In this document: piece by piece, positions 34,815 to 44,328 of the stretch
How the letters are laid out: each line of letters starts with the position of its first letter
Numbering within the stretch: position 1 is the stretch's first letter
Assembly (NCBI RefSeq): GCF_004364285.1
Contig: NZ_SOBE01000002.1
Span: 310,001-374,000, forward strand
Origin: Frigoribacterium sp. PhB116
GTDB taxonomy: Bacteria; Actinomycetota; Actinomycetes; Actinomycetales; Microbacteriaceae
Reading direction: 5' to 3'
Length of the DNA: 64,000 nt
The notes under the pieces: model-generated
Seen by the model: the letters and a program-made list of their open reading frames with translations, nothing else
Told to the model about the DNA's origin: nothing
Databases searched by the model: none
Made by a program: the position numbers and the translations under genes

Positions 34815-34890
34815 CGGTCGCGACTGGCGTTCAGATGGTCACCATCGGGGAGCGACGCACACACGGTACGTGGCCGTACGCCTGGGCCAC
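34815..34890 (+). promoter_or_regulatory. ZTP (pfl) riboswitch controlling glyA-folD
   Basis: The conserved pieces of the ZTP/pfl aptamer are in order: GCGACTGGCG (34820-34829), a small hairpin GATGGT/ACCATC, CGGGGAGCG (to 34854), a variable hairpin, and CGCCTGGGCC (34879-34888). ZTP riboswitches sense the purine intermediate AICAR-triphosphate, which accumulates when 10-formyl-folate is short, and typically turn on glyA, folD and pur genes. That is the operon here. A small stem (34908-34913 with 34917-34922) before the glyA ribosome site could be the expression platform. Confidence 0.9.
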
Positions 34891-34957
34891 CTCACCACCT
34901 GAAGAACCGGCACCTCGTGCCGCCCTCGTCCCGTGACCGTGTAGAGAGAGACCCGCC

Positions 34958-36262
34958 ATGACGATCCAGTCAGAGTCCACCGCCAGCGCCGCCGGCCAGA
35001 AGCTGCCCTCGACCTTCAACGCCCCGCTCAGCGAGGTCGACCCCGAGATCGCTGCCGTGCTCGAGCAAGAACTGGGCCGTCAGCGCGACTACCTCGAGAT
35101 GATCGCCTCCGAGAACTTCGTGCCGCGTGCCGTGCTCGAGTCGCAGGGCTCCGTGCTGACGAACAAGTACGCCGAGGGCTACCCGGGCCGCCGCTACTAC
35201 GGCGGCTGCGAGTTCGTCGACGTCGCCGAGAACCTCGCCATCGAGCGCGCCAAGTCGCTGTTCCGCGCCGACTTCGCCAACGTGCAGCCCCACTCGGGCG
35301 CCCAGGCCAACGCCGCCGTGCTGGCGGCGCTCGCCGACATCGGCGACACGATCCTCGGCCTCGAGCTGTCGCACGGCGGCCACCTGACCCACGGCATGAA
35401 GCTCAACTTCAGCGGCAAGATGTACAAGGCCGTCGCGTACGAGGTCGACCCCGAGACGTACCTCATCGACATGGACGTCGTCCGTCGCCAGGCGATCGAG
35501 CACCAGCCCAAGGTGATCATCGCCGGCTGGTCGGCCTACCCCCGCCAGCTCGACTTCGAGGCCTTCCGCGCCATCGCCGACGAGGTCGGCGCGTACCTCT
35601 GGGTCGACATGGCGCACTTCGCCGGGCTCGTCGCCGCCGGCCTGCACCCCTCGCCCGTGCCGCACGCCCACGTCGTCTCGTCGACCGTGCACAAGACCCT
35701 CGCCGGTCCCCGGTCCGGCGTGATCCTGTCGAACCACGAGCCGCTCTTCAAGAAGCTCAACTCGGCGGTCTTCCCCGGCCAGCAGGGCGGCCCGCTGATG
35801 CACGTCATCGCCGCCAAGGCGACCGCGTTCAAGCTCGCGGCCGAGCCCGAGTTCAAGGACCGCCAGGAGCGCACCATCCGCGGTGCCCAGGCGCTCGCCG
35901 CACGCCTCATGCAGGCCGACGCGAAGGCAGCCGGCGTCGACGTGCTCACCGGCGGCACCGACGTGCACCTCGTGCTCGTCGACCTGCGCGCCAGCGAGGT
36001 CGACGGCAAGCAGGCGGAGAACCTCCTGCACGAGGTCGGCATCACCGTGAACCGCAACTCGGTCCCGTGGGATCCTCGCCCGCCGATGGTCACCTCCGGC
36101 GTCCGCATCGGCACATCCGCACTCGCGACCCGCGGCTTCGACGACGCCGAGTTCGCCGAGGTCGCCGACATCATCGCCGCGACGCTGATGCCCGAGCCCG
36201 ACATCGCCGCGCTGGCCGCGCGGGTGAAGGCGCTGACCGACGCGTTCCCGCTCTACGCGTGA
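34958..36262 (+). CDS. glyA: Serine hydroxymethyltransferase
   Basis: Interconverts serine plus tetrahydrofolate with glycine plus methylene-tetrahydrofolate; cytoplasmic, PLP-dependent. At 434 residues it has normal length. Diagnostic blocks are [20 protein letters not shown] (about 48-67), the [20 protein letters not shown] stretch (216-235) and the PLP lysine Lys246 in [22 protein letters not shown] precedes the ATG. It is controlled by the ZTP riboswitch upstream and is translationally coupled to folD by a 4-base overlap. Confidence 0.97.
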   Translation: MTIQSESTASAAGQKLPSTFNAPLSEVDPEIAAVLEQELGRQRDYLEMIASENFVPRAVLESQGSVLTNKYAEGYPGRRYYGGCEFVDVAENLAIERAKSLFRADFANVQPHSGAQANAAVLAALADIGDTILGLELSHGGHLTHGMKLNFSGKMYKAVAYEVDPETYLIDMDVVRRQAIEHQPKVIIAGWSAYPRQLDFEAFRAIADEVGAYLWVDMAHFAGLVAAGLHPSPVPHAHVVSSTVHKTLAGPRSGVILSNHEPLFKKLNSAVFPGQQGGPLMHVIAAKATAFKLAAEPEFKDRQERTIRGAQALAARLMQADAKAAGVDVLTGGTDVHLVLVDLRASEVDGKQAENLLHEVGITVNRNSVPWDPRPPMVTSGVRIGTSALATRGFDDAEFAEVADIIAATLMPEPDIAALAARVKALTDAFPLYA

Positions 36263-37416
36263 GCGCGGGCGTGGGCCCGGTCGACGCGACCGGCGCCTCC
36301 TCGTCCCCTGAGCCGGCCGGTGCGGCCGACCGCGCGACTGCGGCTGCGGCTGCTGCCGGTCCTGCCGGTGCCGGTGCCGGTGCTGCTGCTGCCCCTGCCG
36401 GTGCTGTTGCCGGTGCGGCCGCGGTCGCCGGTGCGGGTGCGGGTGCTGGTGCCGTCGTCGGCGGGGGTCCTTCCCCGTCCGGTGCCGTCGGGGTCGACGT
36501 CGATGACCAGGGGCGGCCGCTGATCGCCGGGCCGGGCAGTGCCGTGAAGATCGACGGCACGGCTCTCGCCGCGACCGTCAAGGCCGACCTGCGCGAGCGG
36601 GTCGACGCCCTCAAGGCGCGCGGCACGGCGCCGGGGCTCGGGACGATCCTCGTCGGGGCCAACCCCGGCTCGCTGTCGTACGTGGCGGGGAAGCACCGCG
36701 ACTGCGCCGAGGTGGGGATCGAGTCGATCCGCATCGACCTGCCCGACACGGCGTCCGAGGCCGAGATCCGCGCCGCGATCGAGACGATGAACGCGGAGGA
36801 GGCCGTGACCGCCTTCATCATCCAGCTGCCGCTGCCCGAGGGGATCGACCCGACGGCGATGCTCGAGCTGATGGACCCCGCCAAGGACGCCGACGGCCTG
36901 CACCCCGTCAACCTCGGCGAGCTCGTGCTCGCCGTGCCCGGGGGCAAGGGCTCGATCGACACTCCCCTGCCCTGCACGCCGCGAGGCATCGTCGCGATGC
37001 TGCGCGCCTACGACGTGCCGATCGCCGGCGCGCACGTGACGATCGTCGGCCAGGGGCTGACGGTGGGGCGTCCGCTCGGGCTGCTGCTGACGCGGCTCGA
37101 GGCCACGGCCACGCTGACGCACTCGCGCACGGCCGACGTCGCCGCGGAGGTGCGTCGGGCCGACATCGTCGTGGCCGCCGCGGGGGTGGCCGGCCTGGTG
37201 AAGCCCGACTGGGTGCAGCCCGGAGCGACCGTGATCGACGTGGGCATCACGCGTGTCCTCAACGAGGAGACCGGCAAGTACAAGCTGCGCGGCGACGTCG
37301 ACCCGGGCGTGGCCGCCGTGGCAGGCGCCTTGTCGCCGGTGCCCGGGGGAGTCGGCCCCATGACCCGCGCGATGCTGCTCGCCAACGTGGTGGAGGCCGC
37401 CGAGCGCGTCGCCTGA
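36259..37416 (+). CDS. folD: Bifunctional methylene-THF dehydrogenase/methenyl-THF cyclohydrolase with long N-terminal extension
   Basis: FolD converts methylene- to formyl-tetrahydrofolate. Residues 96-385 are a full Fol[21 protein letters not shown], the YVAGKHRDC catalytic segment (Lys), [21 protein letters not shown] and [15 protein letters not shown]. The first 95 residues are an Ala/Gly-rich extension not normal for FolD (about 290 residues), encoded by a GGTGCC/GCTGCT-like tract (about 36330-36460). GTG 36259 overlaps the glyA stop (GTGA), favouring the long form. GTG 36544 would give a standard-length protein but has no ribosome site. The operon makes one-carbon units for purines under ZTP control. 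Confidence 0.93.
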   Translation: MSAGVGPVDATGASSSPEPAGAADRATAAAAAAGPAGAGAGAAAAPAGAVAGAAAVAGAGAGAGAVVGGGPSPSGAVGVDVDDQGRPLIAGPGSAVKIDGTALAATVKADLRERVDALKARGTAPGLGTILVGANPGSLSYVAGKHRDCAEVGIESIRIDLPDTASEAEIRAAIETMNAEEAVTAFIIQLPLPEGIDPTAMLELMDPAKDADGLHPVNLGELVLAVPGGKGSIDTPLPCTPRGIVAMLRAYDVPIAGAHVTIVGQGLTVGRPLGLLLTRLEATATLTHSRTADVAAEVRRADIVVAAAGVAGLVKPDWVQPGATVIDVGITRVLNEETGKYKLRGDVDPGVAAVAGALSPVPGGVGPMTRAMLLANVVEAAERVA

Positions 37417-37482
37417 GGCGCCGCGCCGCCGCGCGGCGCGACCGGCGCGCCCGCCGCGCCCGCCGCGCCTGGCGCGCCCGGT

Positions 37483-37562
37483 GCGCCCGCCGAGCTTGGC
37501 GCCCGCCGAGCTTGGCGCCCGCCGAGCTCGGCGCCCGCCGAGCTCGGCGCCCGCCGCGCCTG
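37483..37562. repeat. 16-base tandem repeat, five copies
   Basis: The unit GCGCCCGCCGAGCTTG repeats at 37483, 37499, 37515, 37531 and 37547. Copies 3-4 have CTCG and copy 5 has CGCCTG at the end. A candidate variable-number repeat; too short and unspaced to be CRISPR. Confidence 0.85.
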
Positions 37563-37654
37563 GCGCACCCGGCGCCCGGCGCCCGCCTGGGCCTGCATCG
37601 GCCGGGGCCACGCCCGCCGGGCCCCGGCGCCCGGCATTGCGCGGCGCAGCGGCA

Positions 37655-37721
37655 GGAAGTGCCCGAGAAGGGACTGAGTAGCGCGGGGCCCGTGGGGACA
37701 TCGTCCCTTTTCGCATAACTC
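37655..37721. repeat. 67-base hairpin element, copy 1
   Basis: Shares most positions with 37768-37834, including GGAAGTGCC at the start, AAGGGAC, TCGTCCCT and the TAA-TC end. AAGGGAC and GTCCCTT can pair to form a stem. Confidence 0.7.
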
Positions 37722-37767
37722 CCACGCTGGCGCCGGGCGCCCGGCGGCGGCGCGGCCTGCAGCGCGT

Positions 37768-37834
37768 GGAAGTGCCTGACAAGGGACGAAGTACGGCCTG
37801 GCCCGGCCGCATTTCGTCCCTCCTCGCGTAAGTC
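37768..37834. repeat. 67-base hairpin element, copy 2
   Basis: Same length and same landmarks as copy 1. AGGGACGAA pairs with TTCGTCCCT (9 bases) and an inner CGGCC/GGCCG adds to the stem. The stem is longer than in copy 1. Confidence 0.7.
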
Positions 37835-37996
37835 GAGCCGGCGCCTGCGCCTGTGCTTGCGCCCGGCGGTCCGGTCGGGCTCGCCGGTCCGGGCGAGTTC
37901 GTCGTCGCCGGGCTCTCGTGGACGCCCGTCGTCGTCGAACTCGACCGTGGTCGGCAGTGCTGGCTGTGCACGACGGACCCGGCCCGCACACGACGA

Positions 37997-38034
37997 ACCC
38001 GCCCGCCCCCGGGAGGGGACGAGCGGGTCGGGTC
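37997..38034 (-). terminator. Weak GC hairpin after galK
   Basis: ACCCGC (37997-38002) and GCGGGT (38023-38028) with an inner CCCC/GGGG pairing lie just beyond the galK stop at 38051. A possible terminator of the galT-galK transcript. Confidence 0.4.
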
Positions 38035-38050
38035 GAGCGCGCGGGTCGCG

Positions 38051-39294
38051 TCAGCCGTCGCGGCGTGCGCCCTCGGCGGGGTGCACCGTGAAGACGGTCG
38101 GCGCGGCGAAGCCGGCCTCCGCGAAGGCGGCGGTCACGGCCGACGCGACGGCGTCGCGGTCGGCTGAGCGGACGAGCGCGATCGCCGAGCCGCCGAAGCC
38201 GCCGCCGGTCATGCGCGCACCGACGGCCCCGGCCGCCTGGGCGGTGGAGACCGCGAGGTCGAGCTCGGGCACCGAGATCTCGAAGTCGTCGCGCATCGAG
38301 ACGTGGGAGGCGTCGAGCAGCGCGCCGATGGCGACGGCGCCGTCGGTGCGCAGGGTGCGCACGGTGTCGAGCACGCGCTGGTTCTCGGTGACCACGTGGC
38401 GAACTCGGCGGAACGTCTCGTCGTCGAGGACCTCGGCGGCACGGGTCAGGTCGTCGACGTCGAGGTCGCGCAGCGAGCTGACGCCGAGCGCCTCGGCGCC
38501 GCGCTCACACGAGGTGCGGCGGTCGACGTAGCCGCCGGTGGCGTGGGCGTGCTCGACGTGCGTGTCGACGACGAGGATCTCGAGGCCCGCCGCGTCGAAG
38601 CCGAGGTCGACGACGTCGGCGTCGAGGCTGCGGCAGTCGAGGAACACGGCCGAGTCGGCCTGGCCCAACAGCGACGCGGACTGGTCCATGATGCCGGTGG
38701 GCGCGCCCACGGCCTCGTTCTCGGACAGCTGGCCGACGGCGGCGAGGGCGGCGCGGTTCACGTCGAGGCCCCAGAGCTCGGTCATCGCGACGGCGACCGA
38801 GCACTCGAGCGCGGCGGACGACGACAGGCCCGCGCCGATCGGCACGTCGGAGGTGACGAACAGGTCGAGCCCGGGCACCGTCGACAGGTCGATCGTCGAG
38901 AGGTCTCCGCCGGCGGCGGCGAACGACGGCGACGCGGCGCGCGTCGGCGCGACGGAGAGCGCCCAGGCGATGCCGAACACGTAGGCGGACCAGCCGTCCA
39001 GGCGGGCCGGGTCGAGCTCGTCGAGCGAGATCTCGTGGACGCTCTCGTCGAAGGTGCTGGCGACACGGAGGAGGCGGTCGTCACGCACGCCGACGGTCAC
39101 GACCGTGCGGCGGTCGATCGCGAACGGGAACACGAAGCCGTCGTTGTAGTCCGTGTGCTCGCCGATGAGGTTGGCGCGGCCGGGCGCCGACCACCGTCCG
39201 GCGACGGCGGTGTCGAAGACGGAGGCGAAGTCGCGGGCGTGGCCGGTCTCGGTGGCGCGGGCAGCGCCTCCTGCGGTGTCGGGGGTGGTGTCCA

Positions 39295-39295
<1 letters not shown>
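38051..39295 (-). CDS. galK: Galactokinase
   Basis: Phosphorylates galactose at C1 (Leloir pathway). It is a 414-residue GHMP kinase: the substrate signature GRANLIGEHTDYNDGFVFP near residue 39, ATP loop PIGAGLSSSAALE near 152, and the C-terminal MTGGGFGGSAIALV block. The ATG overlaps the galT stop by one base (TGATG), so galT-galK are coupled. An Ala/Ser/Gly-rich loop near residue 115 is slightly longer than usual. Confidence 0.96.
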
Positions 39296-40395
<1,100 letters not shown>

Positions 40396-40451
40396 GGTGC
40401 CTCCTCTGGGGGCGGGGGTGGGGCCTGCGGACGCCCCCGCGACTTGCACTT

Positions 40452-40475
40452 GCGAAAGCAGGTGAAAGCATACGA
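40452..40475. promoter_or_regulatory. Direct-repeat operator between galT and the DeoR regulator
   Basis: GCGAAAGCA (40452-40460) and GTGAAAGCA (40462-40470) recur with a 10-base period, followed by a weaker TACGAAG. Spaced GAAAG-type direct repeats on one DNA face are typical DeoR-family sites. The position lets one complex control both divergent transcripts. Confidence 0.6.
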
Positions 40476-40485
40476 AGATCGAGGG

Positions 40486-41334
40486 GTGACCCGCAACCCC
40501 GACGACGCCCCGCTGCCCGGCGAGCGTCGGCGCGGGCGCATCGCCGACCTGGTCGGCCGTCGCGGGTTCGTCTCGACCTCCGAGCTGGCGCGTGAGTTCC
40601 GGCTCTCCGAGGTGACGATCCGCACCGACCTCGAGAGCCTCGCCGCCGAGGGGCTGCTGTCGCGCGTCCACGGCGGCGCCCTCTCCGTCGACCGGCCGGT
40701 CGAGCGCCCCTTCGAGGAGGAGAGCGCGGTCGGCACCGACGCCAAGAAGGCGATCGGCGTCCGTGCCGCCTCGCTCGTGCGCTCGGGCGACTGCGTCGTG
40801 ATCGACGTCGGCACCACGACGACGCAGATCGCCCTTGCCCTGCTCGACCGTCACGACCTCGAGGGGGTCGTCGTCGTCACCAACGGGCTGACCATCGCGC
40901 TGGCCCTCGAGCAGGCGGTGCCCCGGTTCACGGTGATCGTCTCGGGCGGCACCCTCCGGCCGCTGCAGCACTCGCTCGTGAACCCCCTGGCGACCAGCGT
41001 CTTCAGCTCGATCACCGCCGACCTCGCCTTCATCGGCTGCACCGGCGTGCACGCCGAGCACGGCGCGACCAACGTCAACCTGCCCGAGACCGACCTGAAG
41101 CGCCTCATGACCACCACCGCCCGGCGCTCGTACATCGTCGCCGACGGCGGCAAGCTCGGCGAGGCGCACCTGGGCGTCATCGGCCCGCTCGACCGGTTCG
41201 AGGCACTCATCACCGCCGACGCCGAGGCCGGGCAGGTCGACGCCCTGCGGCGAGCCGGGCTCGAGGTCGTCGAGGCCGAGCTGCCCGACGACGGTCCCGG
41301 CCCGGCCGGGTCGGCCGACGACCTGGCAGGCTGA
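40486..41334 (+). CDS. DeoR family transcriptional regulator of the gal locus
   Basis: A 282-residue regulator. The N-terminal winged helix is ERRRGRIADLVGRRGFVSTS plus VTIRTDLESLAAEGLLSRVH, then a sugar-phosphate-binding domain with DVGTTTTQIAL, VVVTNGLTIA and IVADGGKLGE (the DeoR C-terminal motifs). GTG 40486 with GAGGG before it was chosen. Given its place between galTK and galM it probably represses them and responds to a galactose-derived phosphate. Confidence 0.9.
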   Translation: MTRNPDDAPLPGERRRGRIADLVGRRGFVSTSELAREFRLSEVTIRTDLESLAAEGLLSRVHGGALSVDRPVERPFEEESAVGTDAKKAIGVRAASLVRSGDCVVIDVGTTTTQIALALLDRHDLEGVVVVTNGLTIALALEQAVPRFTVIVSGGTLRPLQHSLVNPLATSVFSSITADLAFIGCTGVHAEHGATNVNLPETDLKRLMTTTARRSYIVADGGKLGEAHLGVIGPLDRFEALITADAEAGQVDALRRAGLEVVEAELPDDGPGPAGSADDLAG

Positions 41335-41446
41335 CGCCGGAGGCGCGGTGCCGGCCACCGGCACGGCTGCGCGTCCTGCAGTCCGCACCCGCACCTCCTG
41401 CGACGACGCTCACCACGGTCGCGACGCTCACGACGAAGGGACGACC

Positions 41447-42406
41447 ATGACGACCCCACCCACCGGGCACCAGCACGAGCTGCGGCTCGAGGCCGACGGC
41501 CGCGTCGTCACGGCGACGGTGACCGAGGTCGCCGCAGGGCTGCGCGCCCTGGCCGTCGACGGCGAGGCGCTGACCGAGACGTTCGCGGAGCACGAGACGC
41601 CGCCGTCGGCGTGCGGGATCACGCTCTTCCCGTGGCCGAACCGCGTCGACGGCGGGCGCTGGACGCTCGACGGACGTGAGCTGCAGCTCGACCTCACCGA
41701 GCCGGCCAAGGGCAACGCGAGCCACGGGCTGCTGCGGTACACGGCGTGCGGGGCGGTCGACGTCGAGCCGCACGCGGTGACGCTCGCGGCGACGGTGTTC
41801 CCGCAGCACGGCTGGCCCTTCACGCTCGAGACGACGGTGCGGCACGAGCTCGTCGCCGACGGCATGCGGGTGGTGCACACCGTGTCGAACGTCGGCGCAG
41901 CCCGTGCGCCGTTCGCCGTCGGCTCGCACCCTTTCCTCCGCGTCGGCGAGCACGACCCGGCGACGCTGACGATCGCCCTGGAGGCGGCGACCCGGTACGA
42001 GGTCAGCGAGCGCGGCATCCCGACCGGCACGTCGCCCGTGGCGGGCACGTCGGCCGACCTCCGTGGCGGGCCCCGGCTCGGCGACCTCGACCTCGACACT
42101 CCCTATCGTGACGTGCAGCCCGGCTCCGACGGCGTGCGCCGCACGCGGCTGACGGCGCCCGACGGCACGGTGACCGAGCTCTGGCAAGACGAGGCGTTCC
42201 CGTACGTGCAGGTGTTCACGCCGCGGAACTTCCCGCGCGCGGGGGCCGAGGGGCTGGCCGTGGCGGTCGAGCCGATGACGGCGCCGCCGAACGCGCTGGC
42301 GACCGGCGAGGGGCTCCTCTGGCTCGAGCCGGGCGAGACGTGGACGGCGGCGTGGGGGATCCGGCGGGTCGTGCCGGTCTCCTCGGGCGAGTCCGCGCGG
42401 GCGTAG
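41447..42406 (+). CDS. galM: Aldose 1-epimerase
   Basis: Interconverts alpha- and beta-galactose/glucose before GalK. A 319-residue beta-sandwich epimerase: CGITLFPWPNRVDGGRWTLD near residue 56, KGNASHGLLR (catalytic His) near 88, AVGSHPFLRVG (second His) near 158 and the catalytic Glu in VAVEPMTAPPNAL near 275. AAGGGA precedes the ATG. It lies 112 bases after the DeoR gene, likely the same transcript. Confidence 0.92.
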   Translation: MTTPPTGHQHELRLEADGRVVTATVTEVAAGLRALAVDGEALTETFAEHETPPSACGITLFPWPNRVDGGRWTLDGRELQLDLTEPAKGNASHGLLRYTACGAVDVEPHAVTLAATVFPQHGWPFTLETTVRHELVADGMRVVHTVSNVGAARAPFAVGSHPFLRVGEHDPATLTIALEAATRYEVSERGIPTGTSPVAGTSADLRGGPRLGDLDLDTPYRDVQPGSDGVRRTRLTAPDGTVTELWQDEAFPYVQVFTPRNFPRAGAEGLAVAVEPMTAPPNALATGEGLLWLEPGETWTAAWGIRRVVPVSSGESARA

Positions 42407-42422
42407 GCGTAGGCGACGCGAT

Positions 42423-42471
42423 CGCGACGAACCTCCGCGATGTCCCGCGTCGTCTCGTCGTCATCGCGTCG
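42423..42471. repeat. 49-base repeat (inverted copy of 26545-26593)
   Basis: Begins CGCGACGAACCTCCGCG, the reverse complement of the end of the copy at 26545. About 40 of 49 positions agree. It lies 16 bases after the galM stop. Confidence 0.7.
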
Positions 42472-42615
42472 CTGTCGCTTCACCGACGTCACGGGAGGCA
42501 CCGATCCAGCTGTGCAACACGTGTCGCCCGGCGAAACCGACCCGCTGACCTGTTGTCCAGTATGCGCAGGTGGTCCCTGCCGCACACCCCGCTCTGCCCG
42601 TCTGGGCGCTAGCGT

Positions 42616-42742
42616 GTATTCGTTCGGCTGGTTACCGGACACAAGTCGCCGGGAGGTCCGTGCGCCGTTCCCCACCTGATCCGGGGACCGGAGCCGCTCC
42701 CGGTGCACCGTGCCCCCGCTGGCTCCGCCGGTCGGGGGCACG
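42616..42742 (+). ncRNA. Candidate small RNA
   Basis: A -10-like TAGCGT (42610-42615) is followed by about 125 bases of potential structure ending in a strong hairpin, CGTGCCCCCG (42709-42718) with CGGGGGCACG (42733-42742), whose loop can pair further (CTGGC/GCCGG). No reading frame with a sensible ribosome site lies inside. It matches no RNA class I recognise; it could also be an orphan leader. Confidence 0.3.
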
Positions 42743-42780
42743 CTCGTCTCCGGCGCCGGCGGCCGGCGCTCGGCGCGTCC

Positions 42781-42832
42781 ACGAAGGACGAAGGCGACAC
42801 CCGATGGAGCTGGGTGTCGCCTTCGTCGTTCG
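42781..42832 (-). terminator. Terminator of tRNA-Lys
   Basis: A 22-base stem with one mismatch (42781-42802 with 42812-42833, inner part GACGAAGGCGACACCC perfect) around a 9-base loop, immediately 3' of the tRNA on the minus strand. Confidence 0.8.
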
Positions 42833-42905
42833 TGGGCCCCGTGGGGCTCGAACCCACGACCCGCGGATTAAAAGTCCGATGCTCTGCCAACTGAGCTAGA
42901 GGCCC
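42833..42905 (-). tRNA. tRNA-Lys (anticodon TTT)
   Basis: The minus strand reads GGGCCTCTAGCTCAGTTGG (acceptor and D arm), GGACTTTTAATCC (anticodon arm, TTT) and GGGTTCGAGCCC (T arm), closed by GGGGCCC and a discriminator A. The 7-base acceptor stem pairs fully with one G-U. The 3' CCA is not encoded. Confidence 0.97.
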
Positions 42906-43075
42906 TCAGTGGTCGAGGATACGTGATCGCGGACGTCCTCGCGGGCCGGCAGCGCGCCTCCTTCGCGGCTGTGAGCGACGACGAGCGACGACGACGGGCG
43001 ACGACGACAGCCGACGGCGGGCGGCGACGCCCGACCCACACGCCGCTGTCGGTGCACGCGCGTATCGTCGAGGCG

Positions 43076-43705
43076 ATGCCCAGAGACTTCCACCGCCCGA
43101 CCCAGTTCCCCAGCGCCGCCTTCGAGGCGTTCCAGGGAGGCGACGACCCGGCGACCGTGAACCGGATCGCGCACGAGTCGGCGGCCGCCCTCGTCGCCCG
43201 GGTCAAGCACGACCCGCAGCCCGAGATCCTCGACCGGCTCGTCTCGTTCAGCGACGAGCACGGCATCGACGTCGTCGCCGAGCTGTGGGCCCGCGCCGCA
43301 CCGCACACCCTGCCGGGGGCCCTGTGGCGCATCTACCTCGTGCGCGCCGTCATCCGCCAGGCGCCCGAGGAGGTCACCTACCTCTTCGACCGCGGCGTCG
43401 AGACGTCGACCACCATCGACCCGATCGTCGCCGGGGCGCCGACGCCCGCGACGCCGGCCGAGGTGCTCGCGCTGGCCGACCTCATCCTCCGCGGGGTCTT
43501 CGACGGCGACTTCGCGGTCGCGCTCGAGCGCGGTGCGGCGTTCTGCCGGCTCGCCTCGGCAGGCGCCACGACCGTCGCCGACGAGCAGGACTCGATCGGC
43601 TCCGACCTCGCCTCGACGCTCACCCGACGCGCGCTCCGCCTCTCGGAGCTCGGCGTCGACCTCACTGCCTGCGCCGCGCTCTGGCGCGACGGCAGCCTCG
43701 ACTGA
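43076..43705 (+). CDS. Conserved-looking helical protein of unknown function
   Basis: A 209-residue soluble, mostly helical protein opening MPRDFHRPTQFPSAAFEAF. It has a central ARVKHDPQPEILDRLVSFSD and ALWRIYLVRAVIRQAPEEV; no enzyme motif, cysteine cluster or membrane segment is seen. ATG 43076 was chosen over an in-frame start at 42923 because the 51 codons between are Arg-rich and abut the tRNA. Divergent from tRNA-Lys. Function unknown. Confidence 0.72.
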   Translation: MPRDFHRPTQFPSAAFEAFQGGDDPATVNRIAHESAAALVARVKHDPQPEILDRLVSFSDEHGIDVVAELWARAAPHTLPGALWRIYLVRAVIRQAPEEVTYLFDRGVETSTTIDPIVAGAPTPATPAEVLALADLILRGVFDGDFAVALERGAAFCRLASAGATTVADEQDSIGSDLASTLTRRALRLSELGVDLTACAALWRDGSLD

Positions 43706-44328
43706 CGCTCCGTGTTCGCACCGGGCGAACGCCCGAGCGAGGCCCGGCGACGACGGTTACACTCGATCATTGTCGGGCCGTAGAAACCCCGGGCTCCAAA
43801 TTTAGCCGCTTCGAGCGGCCTCGCGCCGAGAGGCGTTCCTGCGGCTCGACACCCTCTTCCTCTCGCCGAGCGTGACCATCCCGCTCAGCTGACCCGGGGT
43901 CCGTCCCCGTCCTCCATCCGGGGCCCTCGGTCGAGTGGTCCGACGTGGTTCCTCCCGACGTGATGACCGACCGTTCGTGACCACTCGGCCAGAGGCCCGC
44001 CGAGGCCCCGCCAGGCGTTCCGTGCACCCGAGGCAAACTCGCCCAAACCAGCAGCCCCCCGGTGCCGAACCATGAGCGTGAGGGATCGAGAGATCCTCCG
44101 CTGACCTCCCGCCGCCCTGACTGGCGGGACGACGCGGTCGTTCCCTCCGCTCGGCCCGGGCCTGAACGCCATCCCAGACGGTCACCGGGCGGGGGGAGCG
44201 ACTCACACCAGGAAGAACGAGCAGGAACAAGCCCGACCAGCAAGAACTGCACCACGAACGACCAGCACGAACCCGTCACGATCCTGTGACGGTCAACCCG
44301 ACACGAGCGGATCGAGGTGAACCCTGAC
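43706..44328. other. 623-base leader/intergenic region ahead of sigK
   Basis: No convincing gene. A -10-like TACACT (about 43759) precedes GTCGGGCCGTAGAAACC and an AT-rich AAATTTAG, unlike its surroundings. It holds the 56-base inverted repeat at 43932, short stems at about 44082-44097 (GGATC/GATCC) and 44109-44129 (CCCGCC/GGCGGG), and an A-rich stretch before the sigK ribosome site. It may be a long regulated leader. Confidence 0.5.
43932..43987. repeat. 56-base inverted repeat (twin of 23062-23117)
   Basis: CGAGTGGTC (43932-43940) and GACCACTCG (43979-43987) are the same arms, at the same separation, as in the element after the beta-lactamase gene. The internal sequence differs. Confidence 0.65.

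Larger units (their letters stand above)
37417..38050. other. 634-base repeat-rich intergenic region
   Basis: No convincing gene on either strand. It contains a 16-base tandem repeat, two related 67-base hairpin elements and a weak hairpin near the galK stop, each listed separately. The first part (37417-37480) is almost pure GC and reads as CCGCGC-type low complexity. Confidence 0.6.
42407..42832. other. 426-base gap between galM and tRNA-Lys
   Basis: Contains the 49-base repeat copy, a possible promoter and small RNA, and the tRNA terminator, listed separately. No protein gene is supported. Confidence 0.6.

Noticed and set aside
36544-37416. Shorter folD starting at GTG 36544
   Set aside because: Gives normal length but has no ribosome site, whereas GTG 36259 overlaps the glyA stop; kept as an alternative in the note.
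37483-37562. CRISPR-like array
   Set aside because: Units are 16 bases and contiguous with no spacers, and there are no cas genes.
42703-42894. A 63-codon frame across the tRNA-Lys terminator and tRNA
   Set aside because: It reads through a tRNA gene and a strong hairpin; not credible as a protein gene.
43759-43810. A tRNA-like or attachment-site fragment (GGGCCGTAGAAACC...)
   Set aside because: No cloverleaf can be drawn and no integrase or duplicated flank is present.
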